A stretch of DNA of 64,000 nucleotides from Myxococcus hansupus (GTDB lineage Bacteria; Myxococcota; Myxococcia; Myxococcales; Myxococcaceae), in NCBI RefSeq assembly GCF_000280925.3, contig NZ_CP012109.1, positions 9,150,001 through 9,214,000 of the forward strand. Direction: 5' to 3'. The notes beneath the pieces are model-generated. The model did not search any database. It was given only the letters and a program-made list of their open reading frames with translations, and was not told the DNA's origin. This document shows positions 24,593-34,567 of this stretch, in pieces; position 1 is the first letter of the stretch, and each line of letters starts with the position of its first letter. A program made the position numbers and the translations under genes.

Positions 24593-24796
24593 ATGGGCGC
24601 CGTGTGGGCATGGCTGGGCCCGGCCTGGCGCCGCGCGGTGCGGGTGGCCCGGCTGATGATTGGTGTTCCCGACTACGACACCTACGTCGAGCACATGCGC
24701 CGCCACCACCCGGACCGGGAGGTGATGAGCTACGCGCGGTTCTTCGACGAGCGGCTTCAGGCCCGCTACCGAGGGGGCGGCGGGCGCTGCTGCTGA
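24593..24796 (+). CDS. YbdD/YjiX family protein
   Basis: 67 residues. MIGVPDYDTYVEHMRRHHPD and the following VMSYARFFDERLQARYRG are the invariant core of the YbdD/YjiX (DUF466) family. These small proteins are encoded with CstA/BtsT transporters and are needed for their activity in Escherichia coli relatives. It starts 1 base after cstA, so the two form one operon. Confidence 0.92.
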   Translation: MGAVWAWLGPAWRRAVRVARLMIGVPDYDTYVEHMRRHHPDREVMSYARFFDERLQARYRGGGGRCC

Positions 24797-24827
24797 GCGC
24801 CGCTCGGAGGGGGCGCCGGGATGGCCC

Positions 24828-24842
24828 GGCCGCCGGGCGGCC
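24828..24842 (+). terminator. Possible terminator after cstA-ybdD
   Basis: GGCCGCCGGGCGGCC is self-complementary with a short loop and is followed by TTCCC. It lies 32 bases after the ybdD stop. The loop is tight and there is no T-run, so the call is weak. Confidence 0.35.
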
Positions 24843-24921
24843 TTCCCTGGTGGACATTGGGCCTCCAAGGGGCGCGACAGGGAGTAGCCACGCGGAACGT
24901 GGCCGACCTATACATCCTCCC

Positions 24922-25644
24922 ATGGGACGCATTTTCGAGACACGCAAGGCCACGATGATGGCCCGCTGGAACAAGATGGCGAAGGTGTTCACGCGGATCA
25001 GCAAGGACATCGCCATCGCGGTGAAGTCCGGTGGGCCGAATCCCGATTCGAACTCCACGCTGCGCCGGGTGCTCCAGAACGCCCGCGCCGCGAACATGCC
25101 GAAGGACAAGGTCGACGCGGCCATCAAACGCGCGAGCGGCCAGTCGGCGACCGACTACGAAATCGTGCTCTACGAGGGCTACGCCCCCCACGGCATCGCG
25201 CTGCTGGTGGAGACGGCGACGGACAACGTCGTGCGCACCGTGGCGAACGTGCGCATGCGCTTCAACAAGTACAGCGGGAATCTGGGGACCAGCGGCAGCG
25301 TGGCCTTCATGTTCCAGCGCATGGGCGTGTTCCGGCTGAGCCCGGAGGGGCTGGACCTGGACTCGCTGGAGCTGGAGCTCATCGACCACGGCCTCCAGGA
25401 GATGGGCGAGGGCGTGGGCGAGAAGGGTGAGAAGCAGATCATCATCCGCTCCGCCTTCGCGGATTTCGGCCAGCTCCAGGCCGCCATCGAAGCGAAGGGC
25501 CTGACGCCCGTGTCCGCGGATTCGGAGTACGTGGCGCAGACCCCCGTCGAGCTGCCCGAGGACAAGGCCACCGAGGTGCTGGAGCTGGTGGACTCGCTGG
25601 AGCAGGACGACGACGTCCAGCGCGTGTTCCACAACCTGGCGTGA
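24922..25644 (+). CDS. YebC/PmpR family (TACO1-like) protein
   Basis: 240 residues from the ATG at 24922. It belongs to the YebC/TACO1 family: the opening ETRKATMMARWNKMAKVFTR, the LRRVLQNARAANMPKDKVDA helix, YEGYAPHGIALLVETATDN, RFNKYSGNLGTSGSVAFMF and the DDDVQRVFHNLA end are all present. Unlike the canonical AGHSKWANIQHRK opening, it starts MGRIFETRK, the variant form also seen in Bacteroidetes. Family members help ribosomes through difficult (e.g. polyproline) sequences and some bind DNA as regulators. Confidence 0.93.
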   Translation: MGRIFETRKATMMARWNKMAKVFTRISKDIAIAVKSGGPNPDSNSTLRRVLQNARAANMPKDKVDAAIKRASGQSATDYEIVLYEGYAPHGIALLVETATDNVVRTVANVRMRFNKYSGNLGTSGSVAFMFQRMGVFRLSPEGLDLDSLELELIDHGLQEMGEGVGEKGEKQIIIRSAFADFGQLQAAIEAKGLTPVSADSEYVAQTPVELPEDKATEVLELVDSLEQDDDVQRVFHNLA

Positions 25645-25651
25645 GCCGTGA

Positions 25652-25687
25652 GGCCCGGCCGGCCCGCGAGTCGGGGCCGGCCAGGCC
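25652..25687. terminator. Strong GC-rich stem-loop between yebC-like gene and mbhA
   Basis: GGCCCGGCCGGCCCG (25652-25666) pairs with CGGGGCCGGCCAGGCC (25672-25687) around the loop CGAGT: about 15 bp with one mismatch and one bulge. The flanking genes converge, so it can act in both directions. Confidence 0.78.
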
Positions 25688-25704
25688 ATGGCCACGCGCG
25701 GAGG

Positions 25705-26508
25705 TCAGCCGAGGCTGGCGCGGAAGCCGATGGGGCCCTCGCCGTTGTAGGTCATGTCGCCCGAGAGCGTCTTGCCGCCGTCGCCAGACGCGACCTTGAG
25801 GGCGACGACGTTCTGGCCGTTACGGGCGCCAATCATCCAGAAGCCACCCGGGTTCCAGGGCGCGGAGTTGCCGCCCCACTGGTTCTCCACGGTGTAGGTG
25901 TCCGGCGAGGTCAGCGTGCCCCGGAAGCCGATGGGGCCCTCGCCGTTGTACGTCATGGTGCCGGTGAGCGTCTTGCCGCCGTCCGTGGACTTCGCGTCGA
26001 CGTTGATGACGTTCTGCTTGCCGCGGGTGCCCAGCACCCAGACGCCGCCGGGCTGCCAGGGCGCTGTCTTTCCGCCCCACTGGTTCTCCACGGAGTAGCT
26101 GTCGCCTTCCGTCACTTCGCTCTTGAAGCCGATGGGGCCCTCGCCGTTGTAGGTCGTGGTGCCCGTGAGCGTCTTGCCGCCGTCCGTGGACTTGATGCTG
26201 ACGGCGACGATGTTCTGCTTGTTGCGCGCGCCGAGCACCCACGTGCCGCCCGGTTGCCAGGGCGCGGAGGAGCCACCCCACTGGTTCTCCACCCGGTAGT
26301 TGTTCGCCTCCAGCAGGGTTCCGCGGAAGCCGATGGGGCCTTCGCCGTTGTACGTCATGGTGCCCTTCAGCGTCTTACCGCCGTCGTCGGACTTGATGTC
26401 GAAGGCCACCACGTTCTGCTTGTCCCGGGCTCCAATGAGCCAGAGCCCACCGGGATTCCACGCCGCCTGCGAACCGCCCCACTGATTCTGAACAAGATAC
26501 GCGGCCAT
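25705..26508 (-). CDS. mbhA: Myxobacterial hemagglutinin (MBHA), lectin
   Basis: 267 residues, the same length as Myxococcus xanthus MBHA, which it matches closely (opening MAAYLVQNQWGGSQAAWNPG). It consists of four tandem ~67-residue repeats, each with NQWGG, W-x-PGG-x-W-x-GAR, KQN-V, SDDGGKTL and TYNGEGPIGF. MBHA is a sugar-binding lectin abundant in developing cells and found at the cell surface and periplasm without a cleaved signal peptide; none is seen here either. The ATG at 26508 has AAGGAC upstream. A sigma-54-like promoter lies at 26596-26611. The gene lies downstream of, and in the same direction as, a large secreted glycosidase, separated by a terminator. Confidence 0.96.
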   Translation of the reverse strand: MAAYLVQNQWGGSQAAWNPGGLWLIGARDKQNVVAFDIKSDDGGKTLKGTMTYNGEGPIGFRGTLLEANNYRVENQWGGSSAPWQPGGTWVLGARNKQNIVAVSIKSTDGGKTLTGTTTYNGEGPIGFKSEVTEGDSYSVENQWGGKTAPWQPGGVWVLGTRGKQNVINVDAKSTDGGKTLTGTMTYNGEGPIGFRGTLTSPDTYTVENQWGGNSAPWNPGGFWMIGARNGQNVVALKVASGDGGKTLSGDMTYNGEGPIGFRASLG

Positions 26509-26595
26509 TCTTGACGTCCTTTGAGTCGAGATTGGGACTGACGTGAGTTGCGGGCTGGAGCCATGACGGGGGTCGTCGGCTCCGCGCGGCCCCGA

Positions 26596-26611
26596 AGCAG
26601 AGGTCGTGCCA
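26596..26611 (-). promoter_or_regulatory. Sigma-54-like promoter of mbhA
   Basis: On the minus strand the sequence is TGGCACGACCTCTGCT. This matches the sigma-54 consensus TGGCACGN4TTGCW with one mismatch, including GG (-24) and GC (-12) at the right spacing. It predicts a transcript start near 26586 and a ~78-base leader. M. xanthus mbhA is reported to be transcribed from a sigma-54-like promoter, so this agrees with established knowledge. Confidence 0.8.
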
Positions 26612-26761
26612 TGCGTCTCGGGACGTCGTCTTCCGGAGGGGCTGCACCTGCGGGCTGAGGTGATTGCCCTGGAGGGTAGGGTCCGGAGGCCACCGTGTCG
26701 GGTAGGGTTCGTTTGATATGTCTTTGAGGCTAGGACCGCGGGGCGTCGCCCCTTGGGGCTG

Positions 26762-26792
26762 GGTGGCCACCGCCCGAGTCGCGGTGGCCACC
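26762..26792 (-). terminator. Perfect 12-bp stem-loop after the glycosidase gene
   Basis: GGTGGCCACCGC (26762-26773) and GCGGTGGCCACC (26781-26792) pair exactly around CCGAGTC. It lies 15 bases beyond the glycosidase stop and isolates it from mbhA. Further GGGGC/GCCCC inverted repeats follow at about 26737-26760. Confidence 0.8.
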
Positions 26793-26806
26793 GGGGTGTT
26801 ATCTGA

Positions 26807-29800
26807 CTACTTGGTGAAGGTGATGGGGCCGTTGGACAGCGTGCTGTTGCCCGCACCGTCCACCGCGCGCACCCGCCACGTGTGGCTGCCCGTGGAGAGG
26901 CCCGTCACGGACATCTGTTCCGTGCCCACGCCGTACACCGCGAACTCCCACAGCGAGTACCCGTAGGCGGTCGCGCGCTCCACGCCGCGCATCCGCACGT
27001 AGCGCCCGACGCCGTTCAGGCCGGTGAGGTCATCCACCCCGCCGTTGCCGGCCGCCTCCGTGTGCAGCGTCCGCCAGCCGGTGCTGCCGTCGATGGACGT
27101 CTCCACCACGTACCGGCGGCCGTACGCGGCCTCCCAGCTCAGCACCACGCGCTTGAGCGAGTACACGGCGCCCAGGTCCACGGTGATGGACTCCGTGTCG
27201 GGGCTGGGCACGTCGTTGCGGCTGGCCCAGCGCGTCTCCGGGTTGCCGTCCACCGCGTCGTTGGGGCTGCCGAACTCGGACGAGGTGGCCGACACGTTGC
27301 GGCCCAGCGCCAGGTTGGTGGTGGGGCCCACGTAATCCCGGGGCGTCACCGCGGGCGTGCGGTCCGCGCCGTCCACCACCAGGACGTAGCGCGCCACGCC
27401 CGCGCCCACGTCCGTGGTCTGCTCCCAGATGAACGTCGTGGACGTGCCCGGCACCGACGCTCCGGCCGCCGGAGACAGCGCGGTGAAGGCCGCGGGCGGC
27501 GCGGTGTCGTTGAGCGTGAAGGTGGCCGTGGCGGACGTCGTCACGCCGCCCGCCCAGTTGTAGGCCCGCACGAACCAGGTGTGCGCGCCGTTGCCCAGGG
27601 ACACGTTGGTGAGCGTCGTGGAGGGCGTCCGCGTCGTCGCCACCGGGAAGGGGCTGCCGTCCAGGAAGACCTCGTAGCGGTGGATGCCCGTCTGCGGGTC
27701 GGTGCTGGGCGTCCAGGTGAAGGTGGGCCGCGTGGTGATGGTGGAGCCCGGCGCCGGCGTCAGCAGCGTGAAGGCCGTGGGCGGCGTCGAGTCCGACAGC
27801 CCGAAGCCCTGGATGCCCGCGCCGTACTGGAACAGCGGGTTGCCGTAGATGGGGGAGATGGGCAGGCCCTGGGCGATGCGCTGGCGAATCTCCGCGCGCT
27901 GGGCCGCGGTGGCGCCCACGTCGAAGGGCAAATCCCAGTGCTCCAACTGGTTCGTCTCCACGTCGGTGCCAATCTGGTCCAGCGAGCGCGGGAGCTGCCA
28001 GGGGAGTTGGCCGCGCGGCAGCACGTCACCGAAGAGGACGTCCGCCACGGCGACGCCGCCCATGTCGCCGGGCCGGTACGCCATCAGCAGCGCGTTCGTC
28101 TGCGGCACCACGTTGGTCAGGATGTAGGGCCTGGGCAGAATCATCACCGTCGTCACCGGGATGTTCTGCGCCCGGTAGCCGGTGATGAGGCCGTATTGGT
28201 TGCCCCACTGCGGCTCGTGCGGAGGGCCAATCGGGTCGCCGGGCAGGTAGGGCTTCTCCTTGTCCCACTCGGTGCCGTGGGTGAAGTAGCTTTCGCCCAC
28301 CACGACGATGGCCGCGTTGACGGTGACGCCCGCGGGCGCCGCGTCCTTGTAGACGGTGATGCCGTCCTGCTCCGCGCGCTGCTTGATGGCTTGATAGATG
28401 GTGAGGTCGCCGAACTCCGTCCCGTGGAAGTCGGAGCGCCACGTCACCATGCAGGCCGGGTCATCCGCGCGAGGCCCCGCCACCACGATGCGCGAGCCCG
28501 CGGGCAGCCGCAGCGGCAGCGCGCCGTCGTTCTTCAGCAGCGTCATCGCGTTCTGCGCCGCGCGGCGCACCAGCGCCTTGTGGTCCGCCGTGTGCCACTC
28601 CGACATGCCCGCGGGGCCGTTGCGGTACGGGTCCTCGAAGATGCCCAGGCGGAACTTCAAATCGAGAATCTTCCGCACGGCCTCGTCGATGCGAGCCGGC
28701 GTGACGACGCTCTCGAAGTCGCCCATCTGCAGCGGGTTGGCGCCGCCCATGACGTCCGAGCCCGCCATCGCCGAGCGCGACCACGCACCGGACGGCAGCC
28801 AGTCCGAGCAGATGACGCCCGTGTAGCGCAGTTGATTGCGCAGGTAGTTGAGGATGCCGGGGTTGTCTCCGGCGCCCCAGCCCTCCGGCCCCAAGAGCCA
28901 GCTTCCGGCGTAGCCGGGCATGATGCCGCTGGTACCCGCCTCGATGGCCGCGTGCCACGGACGCATGTGGTAGTGGATGGTGGTGCCGTCGTAGGTGATG
29001 CCGCCCTCGCCGCCCGCGCCCTGGCCCGGCCAGTGCTTGGTGGTCACCCAGAGGGAGTGCGGGTTCACCTCGGGGCCGCCCTGGAGGCCGGCAATCAACG
29101 CGCGCGTCATGCCCGCGGCCAGGTCGGCGTCCTCGCCACCGCCTTCCTGGATGCGCGGGTAGAGCACCTTGGTGCCCACCTCGGCCAGCGGTGACAGCGT
29201 GCCGCGGCTGCCCACCGCGAGCTGCTCGCGGCGCTGCATGTCACCCAGCTCGTAGACGGTGTCCAAATCCCGCGACGCGGCGAGCGCGGGCTGCGTGGGC
29301 CAGCTCGTCTTGAAGCCGTGGATGGTGTCACCCGCGTCGATGTGCGGGATGCCCAGGCGCGTGGCCGCGGAGGCGCGCTGGAAGCTCACGATGTCCGTCG
29401 GGGAGAGCGGCCCCATGGTGAAGCCGGCCTGGGGCACCGTCCGGGCCTCGTAGAACATCTGGAGCGCCTTCTCGTGCGGCGTCATGCGCGCCATCAAGTC
29501 GTTGACGCGCACGGAGATGGGGTTGGCCCAGTCCTCGTACGGGTCGATGACGCCGTTCTTGTTGAGGTCGCGCCGGCCGTTGATGAGCGCGACGCCGTCC
29601 GGGGCCGTCTCCACCACGGGCAGGTAGACGCTGAAGGTGCGCAGGTCGGAGCGGCTGGTTCCGCCACCGCCCAGGTTGGCCACGATGTACCACTTGTACG
29701 TCCAGCGGTCGGGCAGGTCCTGCGGCAGCGTGAAGGACGTGCCGGTGGTGGTGCCCACCTGGGTGAAGCGGTTGAGCAGGCTGCCCGGCGCCATCCAGTC

Positions 29801-31267
29801 GTAGTCATTGCGGCTCAGGTTGACGAACACCGTGTAGCCGGTGGCGCCGGTGACGGGCGCCCACTGGAGCGTGGGCCGGCGGGTGGTGGTGATGACGGCC
29901 TCGTTCGCGGGCGCCACCACGCGGAAGGCGCCGGCGACGGCGGGCGGCGCGGGCGCCTGGTAGGGGTCAGGGATGATGGTGCGGTCGCGGCCGTCGGGGC
30001 CGGTGGTGATGGTGAAGATTTCAACGCGCCACTCCGCGCCCTGGACGGCCAGCGCGGACACGGACTGGCCGCGCAGCACGGTGCCGGTGGACGTGGTGAC
30101 GACCAGCCGGATGTCGGTGTTGGGCGCGGTGGGGGAGAACTGGTTCTTCGACATCGTCACCACGGTGTTGGGCGCGAAGGTCAGCTCGTAGGTGAAGGGC
30201 CCGGGCGGGTTGCGTACCGACGGGGTGGTGTTGCCCTCCTCGGGCGTGGGCGTGACGCTGAGGGGCGCGGGCGACACGTTGATTTTCGCGTACGCCAGCT
30301 CCGGGAACATCAGCCTCACCGTCTGCGGCGTCGTCTGCGGCGGCGGCTCCTGGGGGCCACCGCCGGGCGCGTAGACCTCGAAGGACCAGAGGGAGTACCC
30401 GTACCCGGTGCCGCGCTCGATGCCGCGCATGCGCACGTAGCGGGCGGTGCCCGACACGGTGATGCTGCGGCTGCCGGGCGCGCCGTCGGTGATGGTGGGT
30501 GCCAGCGCCGTCCAGGTGGTGTCGTTGGTGGAGCCCTCAATCACGTACCGCCGGGCGTAGGCGCCCTCCCAGTCCAGCACCACGCGGCCGAGCTGCTGGT
30601 TCGAGCCCAGGTCCACCCGAATCCACTGCGCGTCGGACGTGTCGTCGGAGGACCAGCGCGTCGTCGAGTCACCATCCACCGCGTAGGCCGGCATCAGGTG
30701 CGCGACGTTGCCCTCCACGCTGGAGGCCGTCGCGGGCCGGCTGCGGGCCAGGTCGCCCGAGGCGTGCGCGCCGCCGTACACGGCGAACTCCCACAGCGAA
30801 TAGCCGTAGTCGGGGGCGCCCCGCTGCGTCCCGAGGATGCGGACGTAGCGGCCGTTGCCCGTCACCGCGAGGTCGTCCACGCCGCCGTCACCGTCGGTGA
30901 TGACGCGAACGTCCTGCCAGGTCGTGGTGTTGTTGGAGACCTGCACGCGGTAGCCCCGGCCGTACGCCGTCTCCCACGTCAGCACCACGCGGGTGATGTC
31001 CGTGGGCTGGCCCAGGTCCACGTAGAGCCACTCGCCCTCCGCGAACAGGCTGCCCCAGCGCGTTCCTCCGTCACCATCCACGGCGAAGTTGCCGGTGAGG
31101 CCCTCCTGCGAGGAGGACGTCACCACCGGCCGGTTGAGCGCGAGGTTGGGCCCGGATTGGGCCTCCGCGCGAGCGCCCAGGGCGGCGCACAGCCATACCG
31201 CGACGACAGCGCAGGCCCTGGCCAAAGACAGCCAGGCACCCCGCAGGGGGAGAATCGGCACACTCAT
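26807..31267 (-). CDS. Secreted GH3-family glycoside hydrolase with three F5/8 type C (discoidin) domains
   Basis: 1486 residues from the ATG at 31267, chosen because a signal peptide starts there (RGAWLSLARACAVVAVWLCA, cleavage near AEA). Order of domains: F5/8C (~40-165, FAVDGDGGTRWGS and GYSLWEFAVYG), F5/8C (~170-300, YAVDGDSTTRWSSDD), a linker/Fn3-like region (~310-560), a GH3 N-domain (~580-870), a GH3 C-domain (~890-1150, AMTLLKNDGALPLRLPAGSR), two Fn3-like modules and a third F5/8C (~1345-1460, WASRNDVPSPD). The probable catalytic nucleophile is Asp822 in TGVICSDWLPSG, and the substrate-binding KH is in VTTKHWPGQG. It should cleave beta-linked glucosides or related sugars outside the cell, docked to polysaccharide by the discoidin modules. 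Confidence 0.93.
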   Translation of the reverse strand: MSVPILPLRGAWLSLARACAVVAVWLCAALGARAEAQSGPNLALNRPVVTSSSQEGLTGNFAVDGDGGTRWGSLFAEGEWLYVDLGQPTDITRVVLTWETAYGRGYRVQVSNNTTTWQDVRVITDGDGGVDDLAVTGNGRYVRILGTQRGAPDYGYSLWEFAVYGGAHASGDLARSRPATASSVEGNVAHLMPAYAVDGDSTTRWSSDDTSDAQWIRVDLGSNQQLGRVVLDWEGAYARRYVIEGSTNDTTWTALAPTITDGAPGSRSITVSGTARYVRMRGIERGTGYGYSLWSFEVYAPGGGPQEPPPQTTPQTVRLMFPELAYAKINVSPAPLSVTPTPEEGNTTPSVRNPPGPFTYELTFAPNTVVTMSKNQFSPTAPNTDIRLVVTTSTGTVLRGQSVSALAVQGAEWRVEIFTITTGPDGRDRTIIPDPYQAPAPPAVAGAFRVVAPANEAVITTTRRPTLQWAPVTGATGYTVFVNLSRNDYDWMAPGSLLNRFTQVGTTTGTSFTLPQDLPDRWTYKWYIVANLGGGGTSRSDLRTFSVYLPVVETAPDGVALINGRRDLNKNGVIDPYEDWANPISVRVNDLMARMTPHEKALQMFYEARTVPQAGFTMGPLSPTDIVSFQRASAATRLGIPHIDAGDTIHGFKTSWPTQPALAASRDLDTVYELGDMQRREQLAVGSRGTLSPLAEVGTKVLYPRIQEGGGEDADLAAGMTRALIAGLQGGPEVNPHSLWVTTKHWPGQGAGGEGGITYDGTTIHYHMRPWHAAIEAGTSGIMPGYAGSWLLGPEGWGAGDNPGILNYLRNQLRYTGVICSDWLPSGAWSRSAMAGSDVMGGANPLQMGDFESVVTPARIDEAVRKILDLKFRLGIFEDPYRNGPAGMSEWHTADHKALVRRAAQNAMTLLKNDGALPLRLPAGSRIVVAGPRADDPACMVTWRSDFHGTEFGDLTIYQAIKQRAEQDGITVYKDAAPAGVTVNAAIVVVGESYFTHGTEWDKEKPYLPGDPIGPPHEPQWGNQYGLITGYRAQNIPVTTVMILPRPYILTNVVPQTNALLMAYRPGDMGGVAVADVLFGDVLPRGQLPWQLPRSLDQIGTDVETNQLEHWDLPFDVGATAAQRAEIRQRIAQGLPISPIYGNPLFQYGAGIQGFGLSDSTPPTAFTLLTPAPGSTITTRPTFTWTPSTDPQTGIHRYEVFLDGSPFPVATTRTPSTTLTNVSLGNGAHTWFVRAYNWAGGVTTSATATFTLNDTAPPAAFTALSPAAGASVPGTSTTFIWEQTTDVGAGVARYVLVVDGADRTPAVTPRDYVGPTTNLALGRNVSATSSEFGSPNDAVDGNPETRWASRNDVPSPDTESITVDLGAVYSLKRVVLSWEAAYGRRYVVETSIDGSTGWRTLHTEAAGNGGVDDLTGLNGVGRYVRMRGVERATAYGYSLWEFAVYGVGTEQMSVTGLSTGSHTWRVRAVDGAGNSTLSNGPITFTK

Positions 31268-31565
31268 AGGGAAAAGCGGACCGCTGGAGAAAGTGAGGGG
31301 AGGGGTGAACCAGCGCGCAGCGACGATGAACGGCGTCCGAGCGGTCCTTTCCTTTCTGCCTCTCATTCTATTCGTTCGGCATCGCAACAAAGTCAAACCA
31401 GGGTCGGACAACGCGTTAAGTCGAGGAAGTCATGTGTAGGGCCTGGAGCGCACGGCTCCCGCCACACGATTCTTTTGCGCTGTCTTTGTCTGGGATTGCA
31501 CCGCGTGCCGGTACGGCGGGCGCATGGGAGTCCTCACACGCGCCCGCGCACGTCGGCGTCCTGCT

Positions 31566-32222
<657 letters not shown>

Positions 32223-32306
32223 GCCCCAAGGAATAGCGACCTTGCGCCCGCGATTCACGCCCAGAAGGGGCCAGCGGCCGGACGAAGGGTGGGCGGCCGT
32301 CCCGCC

Positions 32307-34337
32307 TCACCCCTCCTGTCGGGGCCAGTGGACCGTGAAGCGGGTGCCGTCCTCCCGGGTGGAGCGCACCTCCACGCGTCCCCCGTGGACCCCCACGATT
32401 TGGCTGACGATGTAGAGCCCCAAGCCCAGGCTGCGCTTCTTGCGGGCCAGGTCCGGCTGTGGCGCCGCCGAGGGCATGCTCTTGAACGGGTCGAAGAGGC
32501 GCGACATCAGCGCGGGGGCAATCGGCTCGCCGACGTTGTGGACGTCCAACACCACCTCGCGTGCCCCGCCGCGCACGGAGACACGCACGGGCCTGTCCTC
32601 CTGTCCGTGCTGGAGGGCGTTGGCCACCAGGTTGCCCAGCACCTGTGAGACGCGGTCCGGGTCCCAGCACCCTCGCGTGTCGCCGCTCGTGTCGAACAGG
32701 AGCGCCCGCTGCGGGGCGCTGACCTGAAGCTCCTCCAGCGCCGCCTGACACACCTCCGCGAGGTCCATCTGTTGCCGGGCCACGGGAATCCCCCCGCCCA
32801 GGCGGCTGCGCGCGAAGTCGAGGATGTCCGTAATCATGCGCCCCATGCGCGCGGTGGCGTTGCGGATGCGGTCCACGGCGCGGCGCTCGGCGGGCTCCAG
32901 CTCCTCGGCCCGCGAGAGCAGGAAGGCCGACGCGTTGATGGCATTGAGCGGGTTGCGCAGGTCATGGCCCACCACGGCCATGAGCTGCTCCCGGAAGTCC
33001 ACCGCGCGCTGGAGCACGGCCTCCGCCTGCTTGTGGTGGGTGACGTCCACCACCGTGCAGCTCAAGCCCTGCACCGTGTCGTCCGGCCCGCGCACCGGGT
33101 GGAAGCTGGCCTGGAAGGTCCGGGCGTCTCCGGGGATGGTGAACTCGAACGCGTCCCCGGACTCCCCCGTGTCCATCAGGCGCTGGAAGAGCGGCTCGAA
33201 GGTCTCCACGGCCGTCACCGGCGCCATGTCCTGGAAGCGGCGGCCCAGGTGGGCTTCCTTCGTGTGCCCGTTGATGTCCGCCATGGCCTGGTTGATGCGC
33301 ACGTAGCGCAAGTCGCGGTCCAGCAAGGCAATGCCCATGGGCGTGGAGGACAGCAGCGCGTCCAGTTGTGACAGCGAGCGCTGCGCGTCCGTGTGGGCCT
33401 GGCGCTCGCGGGCCTGGAGCCGGGCGTGGACCAGGTGGGCGGTGGCCCGCTGCGCCATGGTGCGGAACAGGAGGGTGTCCGCCTCGGAGAAGACGAAGGC
33501 GGTTCGGGAGCTCATGTACGCGACGCCCAGCAGGTGCTCCCCTTCCAGCAGGGGGACGACGTAGACGGCGCGCAAGCCCTCTTGCTTCAAGGCGGGCAAC
33601 ACCACCCGCGGGTCCGTGGACGCCGAGCGCAACGCCATGGGCTGGCGCTGGGCGCCTGCCTCGCCCATGAAGCCCTCGTTCAGGTCCATGGAGATTCCGA
33701 GCGCGTCGCTCGCGCCCAGCCCCTCCGCGGCGCGCACCACCAACCGGTCGCCTTCCACCAGCAGCAGCGCCGCCGAGTCCACGGACAGCGCGGACTCCAC
33801 CAGCACCGTGAGGAGCCGCGATGGGAGGCTGTCCACGGAGGGACTGTCCAGCGCGGCCCGGGTCATGCGGTCCAAGGCCTGGAGGATGCGCTGCCGTCCC
33901 TGGGAGAAGGACGTCATGGTCCGGGTGACAATCCGGTCCAGGGCGTCCTCCATCCGCTCCAGCTCGCCCGGGGCGGGAAGGGCCTTCTCCGTCTCGAGCC
34001 TGCGGAGGATGCACTTGCGCAGGAGGGCGTACTCGACCGACACCTGTCCCAAATCGAAACCTCCGTCCAGCCGGGACATGGCGTGCTCGTCGGGGACGTC
34101 GGTGAGGGGGGCTTCGGGGCCGTGGTCGATGAGGTCCGCGAGCACGCCGAGCAGTTGGGGCATGTGGTCCAGCAACCACGTCGTCTGGGTTTCACGCTCG
34201 GGATGGAGCGTCCGCATGACCCGCTGCCAGTCCTCCAGCAATTGAGGTCGTCGGGCGCGCAGGAACTCCGCCACCTCGAGCGTTCGCGTCCTGGGTGCCG
34301 CTTCCTTGCCCGCTGTGTGCAACTCCGACTCCAGCAT
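32307..34337 (-). CDS. Sensor histidine kinase (RsbRD-like N-domain, GAF, PAS, HisKA, HATPase)
   Basis: 676 residues from the ATG at 34337. Residues ~10-160 are a helical RsbRD-type sensor domain (EFLRARRPQLLEDWQRVMRT). A GAF domain spans ~165-315 (ALLLVEGDRLVVRAAEGLGA) and a PAS domain ~330-445 (DALLSSTPMGIALLDRDLRY). HisKA has the phospho-acceptor His in MAVVGHDLRNPLNAINAS (near 457). HATPase has the N box NLVANALQHG and a G box GLGLYIVSQIVGVHGG. There is no membrane helix, so it senses cytoplasmic signals. No response regulator is adjacent: an orphan kinase, as is common in myxobacteria. It is divergent from the ornithine cyclodeaminase-like gene, with ~230 bases between them. Confidence 0.93.
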   Translation of the reverse strand: MLESELHTAGKEAAPRTRTLEVAEFLRARRPQLLEDWQRVMRTLHPERETQTTWLLDHMPQLLGVLADLIDHGPEAPLTDVPDEHAMSRLDGGFDLGQVSVEYALLRKCILRRLETEKALPAPGELERMEDALDRIVTRTMTSFSQGRQRILQALDRMTRAALDSPSVDSLPSRLLTVLVESALSVDSAALLLVEGDRLVVRAAEGLGASDALGISMDLNEGFMGEAGAQRQPMALRSASTDPRVVLPALKQEGLRAVYVVPLLEGEHLLGVAYMSSRTAFVFSEADTLLFRTMAQRATAHLVHARLQARERQAHTDAQRSLSQLDALLSSTPMGIALLDRDLRYVRINQAMADINGHTKEAHLGRRFQDMAPVTAVETFEPLFQRLMDTGESGDAFEFTIPGDARTFQASFHPVRGPDDTVQGLSCTVVDVTHHKQAEAVLQRAVDFREQLMAVVGHDLRNPLNAINASAFLLSRAEELEPAERRAVDRIRNATARMGRMITDILDFARSRLGGGIPVARQQMDLAEVCQAALEELQVSAPQRALLFDTSGDTRGCWDPDRVSQVLGNLVANALQHGQEDRPVRVSVRGGAREVVLDVHNVGEPIAPALMSRLFDPFKSMPSAAPQPDLARKKRSLGLGLYIVSQIVGVHGGRVEVRSTREDGTRFTVHWPRQEG

Positions 34338-34567
34338 CACCGGCCTCCCGAGGCCCTGTATCCGCCCACGCCGCCGCCTCCTTCCATTCTGGGGATGCAG
34401 GTGCTGGCGTGCTTCGTCCGGATGTCCCAGGCGCACGGCCGGTGGGCGCCGCGCGGGACGGAACGGCGCTGCACCGTCCGCCCGGACGTCCAACTTCGGG
34501 CGCTTGTCCACAAGGCCGCATCGCAAAGGCTGTGGGCCCGCACGCGCTCGGTTAGGGTGTCTGAAAG

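Noticed and set aside
22459..24594. 711-codon minus-strand frame opposite cstA
   Set aside because: Low-complexity His/Arg/Gly product mirroring the codons of the transporter; no start signal.
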